NCBI RefSeq assembly: GCF_027213965.1
Contig: NZ_JAPWGX010000002.1
Location: 686,412 to 750,411 of the forward strand
Reading direction: 5' to 3'
Length of the DNA stretch: 64,000 nt
From: Maritalea porphyrae
Lineage (GTDB): Bacteria > Pseudomonadota > Alphaproteobacteria > Rhizobiales > Devosiaceae
Below the pieces are notes generated by a model, which saw only the letters and a list, made by a program, of their open reading frames with translations, did no database searches and had not been told where the DNA came from. This document shows positions 16,980 through 26,160 of this stretch, in pieces (position 1 is the stretch's first letter; each line of letters starts with the position of its first letter). Made by a program: the position numbers and the translations under genes.

Positions 16980-19655
16980 TTGACACACACTTCATTGAAC
17001 AGTTTCAACGCCAGACAGACTTTGGTTGTTGGCGACAAATCTTACACTTATTATTCGCTCCCAGAAGCAGAGAAAAACGGGCTTTCGGGTATCTCGAAAC
17101 TTCCAATTTCCCTCAAAGTGGTTTTGGAAAATCTATTGCGCTTTGAAGATGGCCGCACGGTCACCAAAGATGATATTGTGGCCTGCGCTGATTGGCTAAA
17201 AACCAAATCTTCTGCGCAGGAAATTTCCTTTCGTCCTGCGCGTGTGCTGATGCAGGATTTTACGGGTGTGCCCGCAGTTGTTGATTTGGCCGCGATGCGC
17301 GACGCCACCGCAAAGCTTGGCGCTGACCCACAAAAGATCAACCCCCAGGTGCCGGTGGATTTGGTGATTGACCACTCGGTGATGGTTGATTTCTTTGGTA
17401 CTGGGCAAGCTTTTACCCAAAATGTGGAGCGTGAATATCAACGCAATGGCGAACGCTATGAGTTTTTGCGCTGGGGCCAAGAGGCGTTTGATAATTTCCG
17501 CGTGGTGCCGCCCGGAACGGGCATTTGCCACCAGGTGAATCTTGAGTATTTGGCCCAAACGGTTTGGACGAAAGAAGCCAACGGCGAAACCATTGCATAT
17601 CCGGATACGCTTGTGGGTACAGATAGCCACACCACTATGATCAACGGTTTGGCCGTTTTAGGCTGGGGCGTTGGGGGCATTGAAGCTGAAGCTGCGATGC
17701 TGGGACAGCCGATCTCCATGCTGATCCCTGAAGTGATCGGTTTTAAACTTGAAGGCAATATGCGGGACGGTATTACCGCAACCGATTTGGTGTTGCGGGT
17801 GGTTGAAATGCTGCGTGAGCGGGGCGTGGTGGGTAAATTCGTTGAGTTTTATGGCCCAGGCCTTGATAATTTGACGTTGGAAGATCAGGCAACAATTGCC
17901 AATATGGCTCCAGAATATGGGGCGACTTGCGGTTTCTTTCCGGTGGACAGCGAAACGCTCGCCTATTTGGACACTACGGGTCGTGATGGGGACCGAGTGG
18001 CTTTGGTTGAAGCTTATTCTAAAGCTCAAGGCATGTTCCGCGATGCAAATACGGTTGAGGCAACTTATACCGATGTTCTTTATCTTGATTTGGATGGTGT
18101 GGTGCCAGCGATTTCTGGGCCAAAACGCCCACAAGATCGGGTGAATTTGGATGAGGCGAAGCAAAAGTTTGCTGAAGCGCTTGCGGGCGAATATGCCAAA
18201 ACAGATGTACCAGCTGCACCGGTTGAGGGCACAGACTATTCGATCACCCATGGGGATGTGGTGATTGCGGCGATTACATCTTGCACCAATACCTCAAACC
18301 CTGCGGTTTTGGTGGCGGCTGGATTGGTGGCGCGCAAGGCGCGGGCGCTGGGGCTAGAGGTTCAACCTTGGGTCAAAACCTCTTTGGCGCCCGGATCACA
18401 AGTTGTGACCGAATATTTGACCGCTTCTGGTCTGCAAGATGATTTGGATGCGCTTGGTTTTAATCTTGTTGGATATGGCTGCACGACTTGTATTGGAAAC
18501 TCGGGGCCTTTGCCCCCTGCCATTTCAAAAGCCATTGGTGCAAAAGATTTGGTGGCTTGCTCTGTCTTATCCGGTAACCGAAACTTTGAGGGTCGCGTGA
18601 ACCCGGATGTAAAAGCGAACTATTTGGCCTCGCCGCCGTTGGTGGTTGCCTATGCGTTAGCGGGCAAAATGAGTATCGACATTACAACCGAACCCTTGGG
18701 CACGGGTAGCGATGGAAAACCGGTTTATTTAAAGGATTTGTGGCCAACGCTTGAAGAAATCTCTTCGATAGTGCGCCAGTCAGTTACGCGTGAGATGTTC
18801 ATCAAACGCTATTCCGACGTGTTTAAAGGCGATGCAGGTTGGCAAAAGATTAAGGTTGAAGGGGGAGAAACTTACAATTGGAACTCTGCTTCCACCTATG
18901 TGCAAAACCCGCCGTATTTTGAGGGGGTGAGCAAAGAAATTACACCGCAAAAAGATGTGAAATCAGCGCGGATCTTGAGCCTATTTGGCGATAGCATCAC
19001 AACTGATCATATTTCGCCAGCCGGGTCGTTTAAAGCGGATACACCAGCGGGTAAATATTTGCTGGACCGTCAAGTTGGGGTGAAAGACTTTAACTCCTAT
19101 GGGTCGCGTCGGGGTAACCATGAGATTATGATGCGCGGCACATTTGCAAATATTCGAATCAAAAACCAAATGGTGCCCGGCGTTGAAGGTGGTTTCACCA
19201 AAGACCCATCAGGTGACGTTGCCGCCATGTATGACGCGGCAATGGCCTATGCTGAAAAAGGCACCCCTTTGGTGGTTTTTGGCGGCAAGGAATATGGCAC
19301 AGGTTCTTCAAGGGATTGGGCGGCAAAAGGCACAAGACTGCTCGGCGTTCGCGCGGTGATCGTTGAGAGCTTTGAGCGTATTCATCGCTCAAACCTCGTG
19401 GGTATGGGGGTTCTTCCGTTGCAGTTTAAAGATGGTGCGAGCTGGAGTTCCTTGGGTCTAACCGGTGATGAAGAGGTGTCGATTGATGGGATTGGTGAGA
19501 TCACGCCACGATGTGACGTAATCGTTAAGGTGAAATCAGCGGATGGATCTGAAAAGAGCTTTGAAGCGCTTTGCCGGATCGATACGGAAGACGAGTTAGA
19601 TTACTTCCGAAATGGTGGTATTTTGCATTATGTCTTGCGCAATCTTGTTGCTTGA
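16980..19655 (+). CDS. acnA: Aconitate hydratase A
   Basis: AcnA is the 891-aa monomeric aconitase of the IRP1/AcnA family. It interconverts citrate and isocitrate with a [4Fe-4S] cluster. Cluster cysteines lie in SCTNTSNP and [10 protein letters not shown]. The substrate segments [37 protein letters not shown] and [15 protein letters not shown] are present. The start is probably the TTG at 16980 after AGGCAGG; a TTG at 16995 is the alternative. In Hyphomicrobiales acnA is usually directly divergent from ccmA; here acnB separates them. AcnA proteins can act as RNA-binding proteins when the cluster is lost, which makes the structured leader notable. Confidence 0.97.
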   Translation: MTHTSLNSFNARQTLVVGDKSYTYYSLPEAEKNGLSGISKLPISLKVVLENLLRFEDGRTVTKDDIVACADWLKTKSSAQEISFRPARVLMQDFTGVPAVVDLAAMRDATAKLGADPQKINPQVPVDLVIDHSVMVDFFGTGQAFTQNVEREYQRNGERYEFLRWGQEAFDNFRVVPPGTGICHQVNLEYLAQTVWTKEANGETIAYPDTLVGTDSHTTMINGLAVLGWGVGGIEAEAAMLGQPISMLIPEVIGFKLEGNMRDGITATDLVLRVVEMLRERGVVGKFVEFYGPGLDNLTLEDQATIANMAPEYGATCGFFPVDSETLAYLDTTGRDGDRVALVEAYSKAQGMFRDANTVEATYTDVLYLDLDGVVPAISGPKRPQDRVNLDEAKQKFAEALAGEYAKTDVPAAPVEGTDYSITHGDVVIAAITSCTNTSNPAVLVAAGLVARKARALGLEVQPWVKTSLAPGSQVVTEYLTASGLQDDLDALGFNLVGYGCTTCIGNSGPLPPAISKAIGAKDLVACSVLSGNRNFEGRVNPDVKANYLASPPLVVAYALAGKMSIDITTEPLGTGSDGKPVYLKDLWPTLEEISSIVRQSVTREMFIKRYSDVFKGDAGWQKIKVEGGETYNWNSASTYVQNPPYFEGVSKEITPQKDVKSARILSLFGDSITTDHISPAGSFKADTPAGKYLLDRQVGVKDFNSYGSRRGNHEIMMRGTFANIRIKNQMVPGVEGGFTKDPSGDVAAMYDAAMAYAEKGTPLVVFGGKEYGTGSSRDWAAKGTRLLGVRAVIVESFERIHRSNLVGMGVLPLQFKDGASWSSLGLTGDEEVSIDGIGEITPRCDVIVKVKSADGSEKSFEALCRIDTEDELDYFRNGGILHYVLRNLVA

Positions 19656-19679
19656 TATTTGACATTGAACAGAATTTGG

Positions 19680-19706
19680 AGCGCGGCTTTTAAGCCGCGC
19701 TTTTTT
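19680..19706 (+). terminator. Rho-independent terminator of acnA
   Basis: AGCGCGGCTT and AAGCCGCGCT pair perfectly around TT, followed by TTTTTT. It overlaps the 3' end of the convergent quinone-reductase gene, whose stop is at 19690. Confidence 0.92.
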
Positions 19707-20289
19707 GTTGGCGAGACGAATATTTGAACGCCATGTTTTTGACCTGTTCCAGCTTTTTTGCACGCGCGATATCGCTCATGTTCCGAACGGGTGAGATGTG
19801 TGTGGAGCGAACTGGTTTGAGACCAATGAACTTGAGGATTTGATTTTTCATCAGATTTGTCTGTGCACTGCAATAGCCAAACCGGTAATACCAATCCGGT
19901 GTATCAGAGGTCATGATGAGTTCGGCGGTGCGATCAGCCAATAGGCCCTTGGGGAAGGCTTTTCCCTGTTGATATTGGTAAGCGGTGCCTGAAACCAGCA
20001 ACCGATCAAATAGCATTTTAAGCTCGCCTGGCATGCTGCCCCACCAAAGCGGGTGAGCGATAACAACGTGATCTGCTGCTTTCATTTCTTGCCAAAGTGC
20101 CTTCATATCAGCCGTCCAACTTGATTGTGATGGCAATGGACTATCTGTTTGGTTACCCAATTGGATGTTGGACAAAGACACAAGGCTTGTTTGCGCGCCG
20201 GCAAGCTGCGCGCCCTCTTGATAGGCTTTTGAAAGGGCGTGGGTGAAGCTTTGTTGGCGCGGGTGTCCGGATAAAATGAGAATATTCAT
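19690..20289 (-). CDS. NAD(P)H:quinone oxidoreductase, flavodoxin-like
   Basis: This 199-aa protein has a flavodoxin-like fold of the KefF/MdaB/NQO type. The N-terminal MNILILSGHPRQQSFTHAL binds the FMN/FAD phosphate. AHPLWWGSMPGELKMLFDR is the typical second motif near residues 78-96. Such enzymes reduce quinones or xenobiotics by two electrons in the cytoplasm. It is divergent from a TetR gene, and two near-identical palindromes lie between them, which suggests that it is the regulator's target. Confidence 0.88.
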   Translation of the reverse strand: MNILILSGHPRQQSFTHALSKAYQEGAQLAGAQTSLVSLSNIQLGNQTDSPLPSQSSWTADMKALWQEMKAADHVVIAHPLWWGSMPGELKMLFDRLLVSGTAYQYQQGKAFPKGLLADRTAELIMTSDTPDWYYRFGYCSAQTNLMKNQILKFIGLKPVRSTHISPVRNMSDIARAKKLEQVKNMAFKYSSRQQKSAA

Positions 20290-20305
20290 GAGTTACTTCC
20301 AATAA

Positions 20306-20319
20306 TTGACCATGGTCAA
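20306..20319. promoter_or_regulatory. Palindromic operator 1 (TTGACCATGGTCAA)
   Basis: This perfect 14-bp palindrome lies 16 bp upstream of the quinone-reductase start. A near-identical copy lies 31 bp away, centre to centre, which is about three helical turns. It is probably a site for the divergent TetR protein. An FNR/FixK site (TTGA-N6-TCAA) would also fit the letters but explains the pair less well. Confidence 0.65.
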
Positions 20320-20336
20320 CTTCTATAAAGTTCTTT

Positions 20337-20350
20337 TTGACCCCGGTCAA
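20337..20350. promoter_or_regulatory. Palindromic operator 2 (TTGACCCCGGTCAA)
   Basis: This second copy of TTGACC-N2-GGTCAA lies 18 bp upstream of the TetR start. It overlaps a possible -35 (TTGACC) of the TetR gene, as expected for autorepression. Confidence 0.65.
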
Positions 20351-20368
20351 CTATGTTAGGGAGTGATT

Positions 20369-20917
20369 ATGAATAGACGAGTTGAAGCCAAACAAGTTCG
20401 CGCTCAAGAAACCAGGCGTGCTATTTTAGGTGCGTACCGAACCTTGGCGGAGCAAAGCCGTTATGATGAAATCTCCATTGCGCAAATAGCGCTGGCAGCT
20501 GGCGTGGGCAAGGGCACCGTACTCGCCCATTTTAGTGAAAAGCTGGCGATTGCAGCGACCATTTTCGCTAAAGAACTTGAACGTATTGCAAAGCGCTTAA
20601 AACAAGAGGGTACGTCTGACATAAGCACGATATGTGCGCAGCTCGCATCAATTTTGGAGTGGGCGGCAAAAGACGATGTTTATGCACGCCTAAGCGTTGG
20701 AGATGGCGCACAGATTTGCCGCGAGGTCATCGCCCCAAGCGAAGACAGATTGGTGGAACAGCTTACTACGTGTTTTGGTGCATCTGATGCCGCTTTGGCG
20801 GATGATCGCGCACAAGCGGTCAGGGCAAATTTGGTTTATGCCATTGTGGTCTTGCGCGTTTGTGCTGATATTGAAGAGGCAAAGTCCGTGTTTTTTCGGC
20901 TTTGTGCGCGTGTATAA
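20369..20917 (+). CDS. TetR family transcriptional regulator
   Basis: The 182-aa protein has an N-terminal helix-turn-helix (about 15-60; ISIAQIALAAGVGKGTVLAHFSEK), the TetR pattern, and a divergent C-terminal ligand domain. An ATG at 20369 follows TTAGGGAG; a GTG two codons upstream is in frame but too near it. The gene is divergent from the quinone reductase. Two TTGACC-N2-GGTCAA palindromes between them are the likely binding sites, so it probably represses both genes until an electrophile or quinone binds (inference). Confidence 0.9.
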   Translation: MNRRVEAKQVRAQETRRAILGAYRTLAEQSRYDEISIAQIALAAGVGKGTVLAHFSEKLAIAATIFAKELERIAKRLKQEGTSDISTICAQLASILEWAAKDDVYARLSVGDGAQICREVIAPSEDRLVEQLTTCFGASDAALADDRAQAVRANLVYAIVVLRVCADIEEAKSVFFRLCARV

Positions 20918-20986
20918 ATCTATGATCGCGAATTTGTCAGCGTGTGTGACTGGCGGGTGAGCGATACTTGGCTTAAGACAAAGGGC

Positions 20987-21727
20987 ATGAAAAACATTAT
21001 TTCAAAAATTGCGCTGCTGGCCAGCATGGTTGTTGGCGGCGTTGCGCCGGTGAAGGCAATGGACGTAAAAGGCCAGCCGATTGCGGTTTTGGAGCTTTTT
21101 ACCTCGCAAGGGTGCTCATCTTGTCCACCAGCGGACGAGATTTTGGCCGAATTGGCCAAAGATAAAAATCTAATCACGCTCGCTTATCACGTGGACTATT
21201 GGAATTATATCGGCTGGGAAGATACGTTTAGCCAAAAAGAACACTCAGAATTGCAACGCCGCTATGCGCGCCAACGCAATGAAAAGCAGGTTTATACCCC
21301 TCAATTGCTGATCAATGGCACTGTTGATGTGGTGGGGTCGCATTTGGATGAAATTAAAGAAGCAACGGCAAATGCGAAACTTGACGTGATTGTCAATTTG
21401 CACGCTGAAGGTGACATGCTCTCCATCAATATTCCAAGCGCTGAAATTGCAGTGAAAGACGCGACCATTTGGTTGGTGCCGTTTGTCTCTAAAGCGCAGG
21501 TAAAGATCGAGCGGGGAGAAAACCGTGGTCAATTGATCACCTACTCATCCATCGTGCAAAAGCGTCAGCTGGTTGGCATGTGGTCGTCCAAAAAGGCGAC
21601 CGAGTTGCGCATCCCGATGCCGCAGATGATGAATGAAGGCGTTGATGGGCTTGCGGTGCTGGTACAAGAACGAGCGCCCAACGGTTTGCCCGGTCGCATG
21701 CTCGGCGCGGTTTCGTTGCTGCGCTAA
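20987..21727 (+). CDS. DUF1223 thioredoxin-like exported protein
   Basis: The 246-aa product begins with a signal peptide (MKNIISKIALLASMVVGGVA, cleavage near residue 24). It then shows the DUF1223 pattern: VLELFTSQGCSSCPPADEIL, a CxxC thioredoxin-like site, then AYHVDYWNYIGWEDTFS and YTPQLLINGTVDVVGS. Its redox role in the periplasm is not established. AAGGG lies unusually close to the ATG at 20987; upstream GTG codons (such as 20942) are possible but would spoil the signal peptide. Confidence 0.87.
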   Translation: MKNIISKIALLASMVVGGVAPVKAMDVKGQPIAVLELFTSQGCSSCPPADEILAELAKDKNLITLAYHVDYWNYIGWEDTFSQKEHSELQRRYARQRNEKQVYTPQLLINGTVDVVGSHLDEIKEATANAKLDVIVNLHAEGDMLSINIPSAEIAVKDATIWLVPFVSKAQVKIERGENRGQLITYSSIVQKRQLVGMWSSKKATELRIPMPQMMNEGVDGLAVLVQERAPNGLPGRMLGAVSLLR

Positions 21728-21755
21728 TCTTTAAGCCAAAAGGTCTTCAACAAAG

Positions 21756-21781
21756 AACCCCCAATTTGGAGTTTGGGGGTT
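21756..21781 (+). terminator. Terminator-like hairpin after DUF1223 gene
   Basis: AACCCCCAA and TTGGGGGTT pair perfectly around an 8-nt loop, followed by a short T-run (TTGG). It begins about 28 bp after the stop codon. Confidence 0.75.
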
Positions 21782-22001
21782 TTGGCTGTGCATGGTCAAT
21801 ATTTGGGGTCCGGCACCTTGGAGCTGCTCTTCGATTGGGGGCTAAAACAGTCCAAGGGCCGGGGTACTGGAGGCTATGATTGATATATAGAAGCGCAATC
21901 CGGCGATATCTTGAGCGAAATGTGACGATTTTGGGGCTTTTTATACCTTGTCTTAACCAAATATTGGCGCAATCATGTCAGGATAAGCTTGGTTAGGAGG
22001 T
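21782..22001 (+). other. Intergenic region with a long imperfect hairpin
   Basis: A second hairpin spans 21810-21862. CCGGCACCTTGGA pairs with TCCAAGGGCCGG with one bulged A, and CTG/CAG can extend it inwards. It is not followed by a T-run. It could be part of a leader or small RNA, or the end of one; nothing else was recognised. AGGAGG at 21995-22000 belongs to the next gene. Confidence 0.35.
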
Positions 22002-22007
22002 TTGACA

Positions 22008-22397
22008 TTGACGGAGCATTTTTCACCAAAATCACCGGTTAAACTAAAGCTGGTTCATTCAAGTGACACTGTTCAATCAAGCAAACCCAAGCCCATTCCT
22101 GAAACCGTTGCCTTTGATCGCAAAGAGCTTTCCACCATTCTTAATGTTTACGGCCGACAGGTCGCAAAAGGCGAGTGGAAAGATTATGCCATTGATATGA
22201 TGAAAGACCGGGCGGTGTTTTCGATTTTTAAGCGGGCCAGTGAAATGCCGGTTTTTCGGATCGAAAAGGACCCTAAGCTGCGCAAAAAACAAGGCATGTA
22301 TCGGGTGGTTGGCCACGCCGGGCAAGTGCTCAAACGTGGGCACGAGCTGCACCAAGTATTGCGGGTTTTAGATGGTGATATTGTCGCTTTACGCTAA
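22008..22397 (+). CDS. DUF2794 family protein
   Basis: This 129-aa protein matches the alphaproteobacterial DUF2794 family (VAFDRKELSTILNVYGRQVAKGEWKDYAID, then FSIFKRASEMPVFRIEKDP). Function is unknown. A TTG at 22008 is preferred because AGGAGG lies 7 nt upstream; a TTG at 22002 would be only 1 nt from it. It converges with the GNAT gene, whose stop overlaps by 4 bp. Confidence 0.88.
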   Translation: MTEHFSPKSPVKLKLVHSSDTVQSSKPKPIPETVAFDRKELSTILNVYGRQVAKGEWKDYAIDMMKDRAVFSIFKRASEMPVFRIEKDPKLRKKQGMYRVVGHAGQVLKRGHELHQVLRVLDGDIVALR

Positions 22398-22900
22398 TCT
22401 GCGTTATCGAGTTTGCGCTGCATAATAGTGACCCCATGCCATTGGCCAAACTTGTAGCCAACCTCCCCTAAGTAACCAACAGATTTAAAGCCAAATTTTT
22501 GATGCAAGCTGATGGAGGCTTTTGCATCATCTGCTATCATGGCGACGGCTGAGTGGAAATTTGGATCGGCTTCCAACTTTAACAAAAGAGCCTGCATAAG
22601 CGCGCTGCCAATGCCTTGGCCGTGTGCGCTGGGGTCTACATAAATGGTGATTTCGGCTGAATGTTGATAGGCGCGTTTGGGGCGGTAGGCGCTAGCATAA
22701 GCAAACCCGAGCAAGGCTTGATTGTCATCTAAGGCCATAAGGACCGGATAGCCATCGCGTGTCAGCGCCTCTAGCTTTTGTTCCATTTGCGCCGTGCATG
22801 GGGCGTCTAGATCAAACGTGATGGCACTGTTGGTGACATAGTGCTTATAGAGCGCTGTGATGCTTTCAAGCCATTCAAATGTGTAAGCTGCAATATGCAT
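22394..22900 (-). CDS. GNAT acetyltransferase, phosphinothricin-acetyltransferase-like
   Basis: The 168-aa protein has the GNAT fold. The acetyl-CoA-binding motif is VDPSAHGQGIGSALMQALL (about residues 93-111), and the C-terminal FGFKSVGYLGEVGYKFGQW pattern matches the PAT/MnaT group, which acetylates amino groups of methionine-sulfone- or phosphinothricin-like molecules. The ATG at 22900 follows GGGAG. It lies downstream of the Bax-inhibitor gene, but a terminator separates the two. Confidence 0.85.
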   Translation of the reverse strand: MHIAAYTFEWLESITALYKHYVTNSAITFDLDAPCTAQMEQKLEALTRDGYPVLMALDDNQALLGFAYASAYRPKRAYQHSAEITIYVDPSAHGQGIGSALMQALLLKLEADPNFHSAVAMIADDAKASISLHQKFGFKSVGYLGEVGYKFGQWHGVTIMQRKLDNAD

Positions 22901-22917
22901 GTGGTCGCTCCCGCCCA

Positions 22918-22950
22918 ACAAAAAAGGCCCCGTAAATGATACGAGGCCTT
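22918..22950 (-). terminator. Rho-independent terminator of the Bax-inhibitor gene
   Basis: On the minus strand AAGGCCTCGT pairs with ACGGGGCCTT with one mismatch, followed by TTTTTTG. It ends the message from 23755 before the GNAT gene begins. Confidence 0.85.
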
Positions 22951-22984
22951 CTTGGTATTTCAAAGCCCTTTTGGGCGATGCCTG

Positions 22985-23755
22985 TTAGTTGCGATTGCCG
23001 AACAAACGCAACAGCATGATGAACAGGTTGATGAAATCAAGATACAGGGTCAAAGCGCCCATCAGCATCTTCTTGCCCATGGTTTCTGCGCCGTCACCTT
23101 CAAAATACATATTCTTGATCTTTTGTGTGTCGTAGGCGGTTAGGCCAACAAAGACCAGCACACCGATCACTGAAATGGCGAAAGCCAAAGGACCAGATGC
23201 CAAGAAGATGTTCACGATCGAAGCAATGATGATACCGATCAGACCCATCATAAGGAATGAACCCATGCCGGTTAGATCACGCTTGGTTGTGTAACCATAA
23301 AGGCTCATCGCACCAAATGTACCTGCAGTAATAAAGAATACCCGTGCAATTGAGGCACTGGTGTACTGCAAGAAGATTGATGAGAGCGACAGACCCATTG
23401 CGATGGCAAAACCCCAAAACACAAGTTGCGCTGTGGCGAACTTCATTTTGTTGATGCCCATGCTCAGGCCGAATACAAAGCCCAAGGGTGCAAGTGCAAC
23501 AACCCACTGCAAAGGCGACCCATAAAGAGTTTGGCCGAGTGAAGTGAGCAGAATGCCGTTTTGCATTTGTGCAACGGCGGCTTCTGGGTTGGTTGTTGTG
23601 GTAAGCGTTGTCAAAAAGAACGCAACCACGCCGGTAATACCAAGCGCGATACCCATATAGTTATAGATGCCCAGCATGTAGCTGCGCAGGCCCTCGTCGA
23701 TAGCGGCCTGTGTGCCGCTATGCGTGGCCGATGTTTGACGATCAAATTGTGCCAT
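22985..23755 (-). CDS. Bax inhibitor-1/YccA family membrane protein (YbhL-like)
   Basis: The 256-aa protein has seven hydrophobic helices and the BI-1 pattern: a polar N-terminus ending RSYMLGIYNYMGIALGITG, and an end AYDTQKIKNMYFEG... LYLDFINLFIMLLRLFG. Members are calcium-leak or stress-related inner-membrane proteins; the bacterial role is uncertain. The ATG at 23755 follows AAAGAGG; 33 more codons are open upstream but cover the leader. A known RNA motif (ybhL leader) precedes such genes in alphaproteobacteria, and a fitting hairpin is present here. Confidence 0.93.
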   Translation of the reverse strand: MAQFDRQTSATHSGTQAAIDEGLRSYMLGIYNYMGIALGITGVVAFFLTTLTTTTNPEAAVAQMQNGILLTSLGQTLYGSPLQWVVALAPLGFVFGLSMGINKMKFATAQLVFWGFAIAMGLSLSSIFLQYTSASIARVFFITAGTFGAMSLYGYTTKRDLTGMGSFLMMGLIGIIIASIVNIFLASGPLAFAISVIGVLVFVGLTAYDTQKIKNMYFEGDGAETMGKKMLMGALTLYLDFINLFIMLLRLFGNRN

Positions 23756-23838
23756 TGATGATAACCTCTTTATCAAATGCATCATTTTTGGCCATAGCCT
23801 TTGCGCCATGGGCCCTTCATCGCTCAATATGGCGATGG
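23756..23838 (-). promoter_or_regulatory. Candidate ybhL-type RNA leader
   Basis: On the minus strand, GATAA-AGAGG-TTATC forms a small hairpin with the ribosome-binding site in its loop, inside outer arms TGAT/ATCA, just before the ATG. A second hairpin with CATCGC/GCGATG arms lies at 23818-23837, near the probable 5' end. A ybhL RNA motif is reported upstream of this gene family in alphaproteobacteria; I infer this is that element from position and the ribosome-binding-site hairpin, not from a covariance search. Confidence 0.45.
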
Positions 23839-24033
23839 ATTGTATAAAATACAAGACGGGGCTGCGTTAATTTTTGGCAAGAGCGGGGATGGAAAGGCAA
23901 AATAAAACAATGTGTTGAGTAGGATACGGCCCATTGTCAGAAAAATGTGATGCGAATCATGGTATGTTTTTGGTGTAGGCGCTTTAATATGGGCGTTAGA
24001 ATATGTGGTCCACGTCACAAAAAGTGAGGTTTT

Positions 24034-24573
24034 ATGCCGCGTTTATTTACGGGCTTAGAAATTCCACACGATGTTGGTTTTGCGCTCTCTTTAAAGCGGG
24101 GCGGGCTTGGTAAGTCCCGCTGGATCGATGCTTCCAACTATCACATAACGTTGCATTACATTGGCGATGTTGACAATCAAACCGGCAATGCGGTGGCCAA
24201 TTGTTTGGATGGGTTGCGCGTTGATCCCCCCTTTAGTGTCACCATCAATCAGCTTGGGGTGTTTGGGGGCAATCGACCTCGGGTTCTTTATGCAGGGGTT
24301 GAACCATGCCCCCAATTATTGGCCCTGCACGAAATGCATGAACGGGCTTTGCAAAAGATCGGTTTAAAACCCGAAGGGCGTAAGTTTACCCCACACGTCA
24401 CGCTGGCGCGGCTAAACGGGGTGAGCGCTGAAGAGGTGGCCAATCACATTGGCCGCGCGGGGGTGTTTTATCCTTTAACCTTTACGGTCAATCAATTCGT
24501 GCTCTATTCGGCCAAAGACTCGGTTGGCGGTGGGCCTTATCTGGTGGAAGAACGCTATCCATTGGCGGCTTAG
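24034..24573 (+). CDS. thpR: RNA 2',3'-cyclic phosphodiesterase
   Basis: ThpR (LigT family) opens 2',3'-cyclic phosphates at RNA ends. The 179-aa protein has both catalytic HxTx motifs: HITL (His37) and HVTL (His121), inside the two-lobed 2H fold. It is divergent from the Bax-inhibitor gene and stands alone. Length and motif spacing are normal for the family. Confidence 0.92.
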   Translation: MPRLFTGLEIPHDVGFALSLKRGGLGKSRWIDASNYHITLHYIGDVDNQTGNAVANCLDGLRVDPPFSVTINQLGVFGGNRPRVLYAGVEPCPQLLALHEMHERALQKIGLKPEGRKFTPHVTLARLNGVSAEEVANHIGRAGVFYPLTFTVNQFVLYSAKDSVGGGPYLVEERYPLAA

Positions 24574-24586
24574 TTTTTGCACGTGC

Positions 24587-25408
24587 CTATGTTTGAGCGC
24601 GTGCTGGGGCATCCAATTCCTTGCGCTTGAACCAAAATATGGTGCCCACGACCACGCCGGAAAGGGCGAGGGCAATGCCTGACTCGGACAATAAGTATTC
24701 CGACATTTGCGTTTTGACAAAAAGTGGGCTGATGTCTTGTAAGAAAGAATTGTGGGTGGTGTGCAGCAATACGGCCGTCCAAAGACTGCCCGAAATAATG
24801 CGCAACCAATTGATCGCAAGGTTCACCCCAAAGGCCAAAACAGTGAAGCACAATAGTCGCAGCCAAAGTGGTGCGCCGCCTGCATTGTAATCGGCGAATA
24901 TGAAAATGGGAAAATGCACGAGAATCCAAACGACCCCTACGATCGTTGAGGCTTTTGCAAAGCTTGTGACTTTGCACAACTGAGGCAATAAAAAGCCGCG
25001 CCAGCCGATTTCTTCCCCCAAAACAAGAACACACAGGATCAAGATGTTGGCGAAAAAGAACTGAATGACTTCAGTTAATCCAAGTTCCGCCATCGCACTT
25101 GCGTCCAACAAAACCAATCCAGTGGCAAGCAAGAAAACGTAAGGAACAAGAATATACAAAAGTGGGATGAGGTAAGACACCAACATGAGTTTTGGCGATC
25201 CTAATCTCCAGCCAAAGCCTTTGAGGGATTTTGTGAAAAACCAACTGGTGCCCAGCCCAACGATGGCGGGCGAGAGCATGAGGGTCAAGGCATATGGGAT
25301 ATTTTGCGAAAGTCCCCGTCCGTCAAGGATGATCAGCGTGCTAAATAGAGCAACGATAATCGTTTCAATGATCAGAAAAGCAAAGATGCCTTTTTTGGTT
25401 TTGTTCAT
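24587..25408 (-). CDS. CPBP family intramembrane protease
   Basis: The 273-aa protein has about eight hydrophobic helices and the CPBP (CAAX/Abi) motifs: GEEIGWRGFLLP (Glu132, Glu133, Arg137), a His in WILVHFP and HTTHN near residue 217. Such proteins are glutamic intramembrane endopeptidases; bacterial members are linked to bacteriocin immunity or maturation, or have no known role. No bacteriocin gene was seen nearby. It converges with thpR, 14 bp apart. Confidence 0.88.
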   Translation of the reverse strand: MNKTKKGIFAFLIIETIIVALFSTLIILDGRGLSQNIPYALTLMLSPAIVGLGTSWFFTKSLKGFGWRLGSPKLMLVSYLIPLLYILVPYVFLLATGLVLLDASAMAELGLTEVIQFFFANILILCVLVLGEEIGWRGFLLPQLCKVTSFAKASTIVGVVWILVHFPIFIFADYNAGGAPLWLRLLCFTVLAFGVNLAINWLRIISGSLWTAVLLHTTHNSFLQDISPLFVKTQMSEYLLSESGIALALSGVVVGTIFWFKRKELDAPARAQT

Positions 25409-25495
25409 TTGTGGCCCAACTCATAATCTGCAAAGATATCTGTAGAGCCAATGTTTGGCCGCGCAGTTGAGCCTGATCAAGAGGCGCAGAAAACC

Positions 25496-25999
25496 TCAAC
25501 TTTCTTTAAGCGTTTTTAACAAACCGTCGCTGGCGGCTTCGATGAGATCGAGTACGTTCTCAAATCCCTGGTCACCACCATAATAGGGATCGGGAACATC
25601 GGTGGTTGTGCTTTGTTCATAATTCAAAAACAGTTCGATTTTTGCCTTGCTGTTTTTGGGTGCTGCGCGCACCAAATCGACAAAGTTTTGCTGATCCATT
25701 GCTAGGATTAGATCGAAATGCTCAAAATCGGTTGGGTCAACGGCGCGGGCGCGCAAGGGCGACAAGTCATAGCCACGCAATTTGGCGTGGTGGGTAGCCC
25801 GCTGATCAGGTGGATTGCCCACATGCCAAGCGCCGGTGCCAGCGCTATCGATGCGCAAATCGGAGCGACCTTGGCCAATGGCTTTTTGGGAAAACACGGC
25901 TTCGGCCGTGGGCGATCGACAAATATTGCCAAGGCAAACAAATAGAATTGATCGGATCAAGGTGGGCTCGATTTCGGTTTTTGTTAAGACTTCATTCAC
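25496..25999 (-). CDS. Low-molecular-weight protein tyrosine phosphatase
   Basis: The 167-aa protein has the LMW-PTP P-loop CLGNICRS (nucleophile Cys22, Arg28) and the general-acid loop DVPDPYYGG. Such phosphatases often act on tyrosine kinases of exopolysaccharide synthesis, but no such gene is near. The start is uncertain: the frame opens at a GTG (25999) without a clear ribosome-binding site, and a TTG nearer ILFVCLGN is possible. Confidence 0.9.
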   Translation of the reverse strand: MNEVLTKTEIEPTLIRSILFVCLGNICRSPTAEAVFSQKAIGQGRSDLRIDSAGTGAWHVGNPPDQRATHHAKLRGYDLSPLRARAVDPTDFEHFDLILAMDQQNFVDLVRAAPKNSKAKIELFLNYEQSTTTDVPDPYYGGDQGFENVLDLIEAASDGLLKTLKES

Positions 26000-26160
26000 C
26001 TTGAAAGGTGAAACAAGACAAAAGGTTTGGCAAGCGCCAAAATACCGCCCAATTTTGGACTATGTTGGCATTTGTATAAAATGGTTGCGATTTTTGCAGC
26101 TTGGTAACTTCGTTGGCGGATAATAGGCGGGAAGCGGGTATTTTGGACAGGAACCCAGAG

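Noticed and set aside
20306-20350. TTGACC-N2-GGTCAA sites read as FNR/FixK boxes
   Set aside because: They fit TTGA-N6-TCAA, but two copies spaced 31 bp apart beside a divergent TetR gene are better explained as TetR operators.
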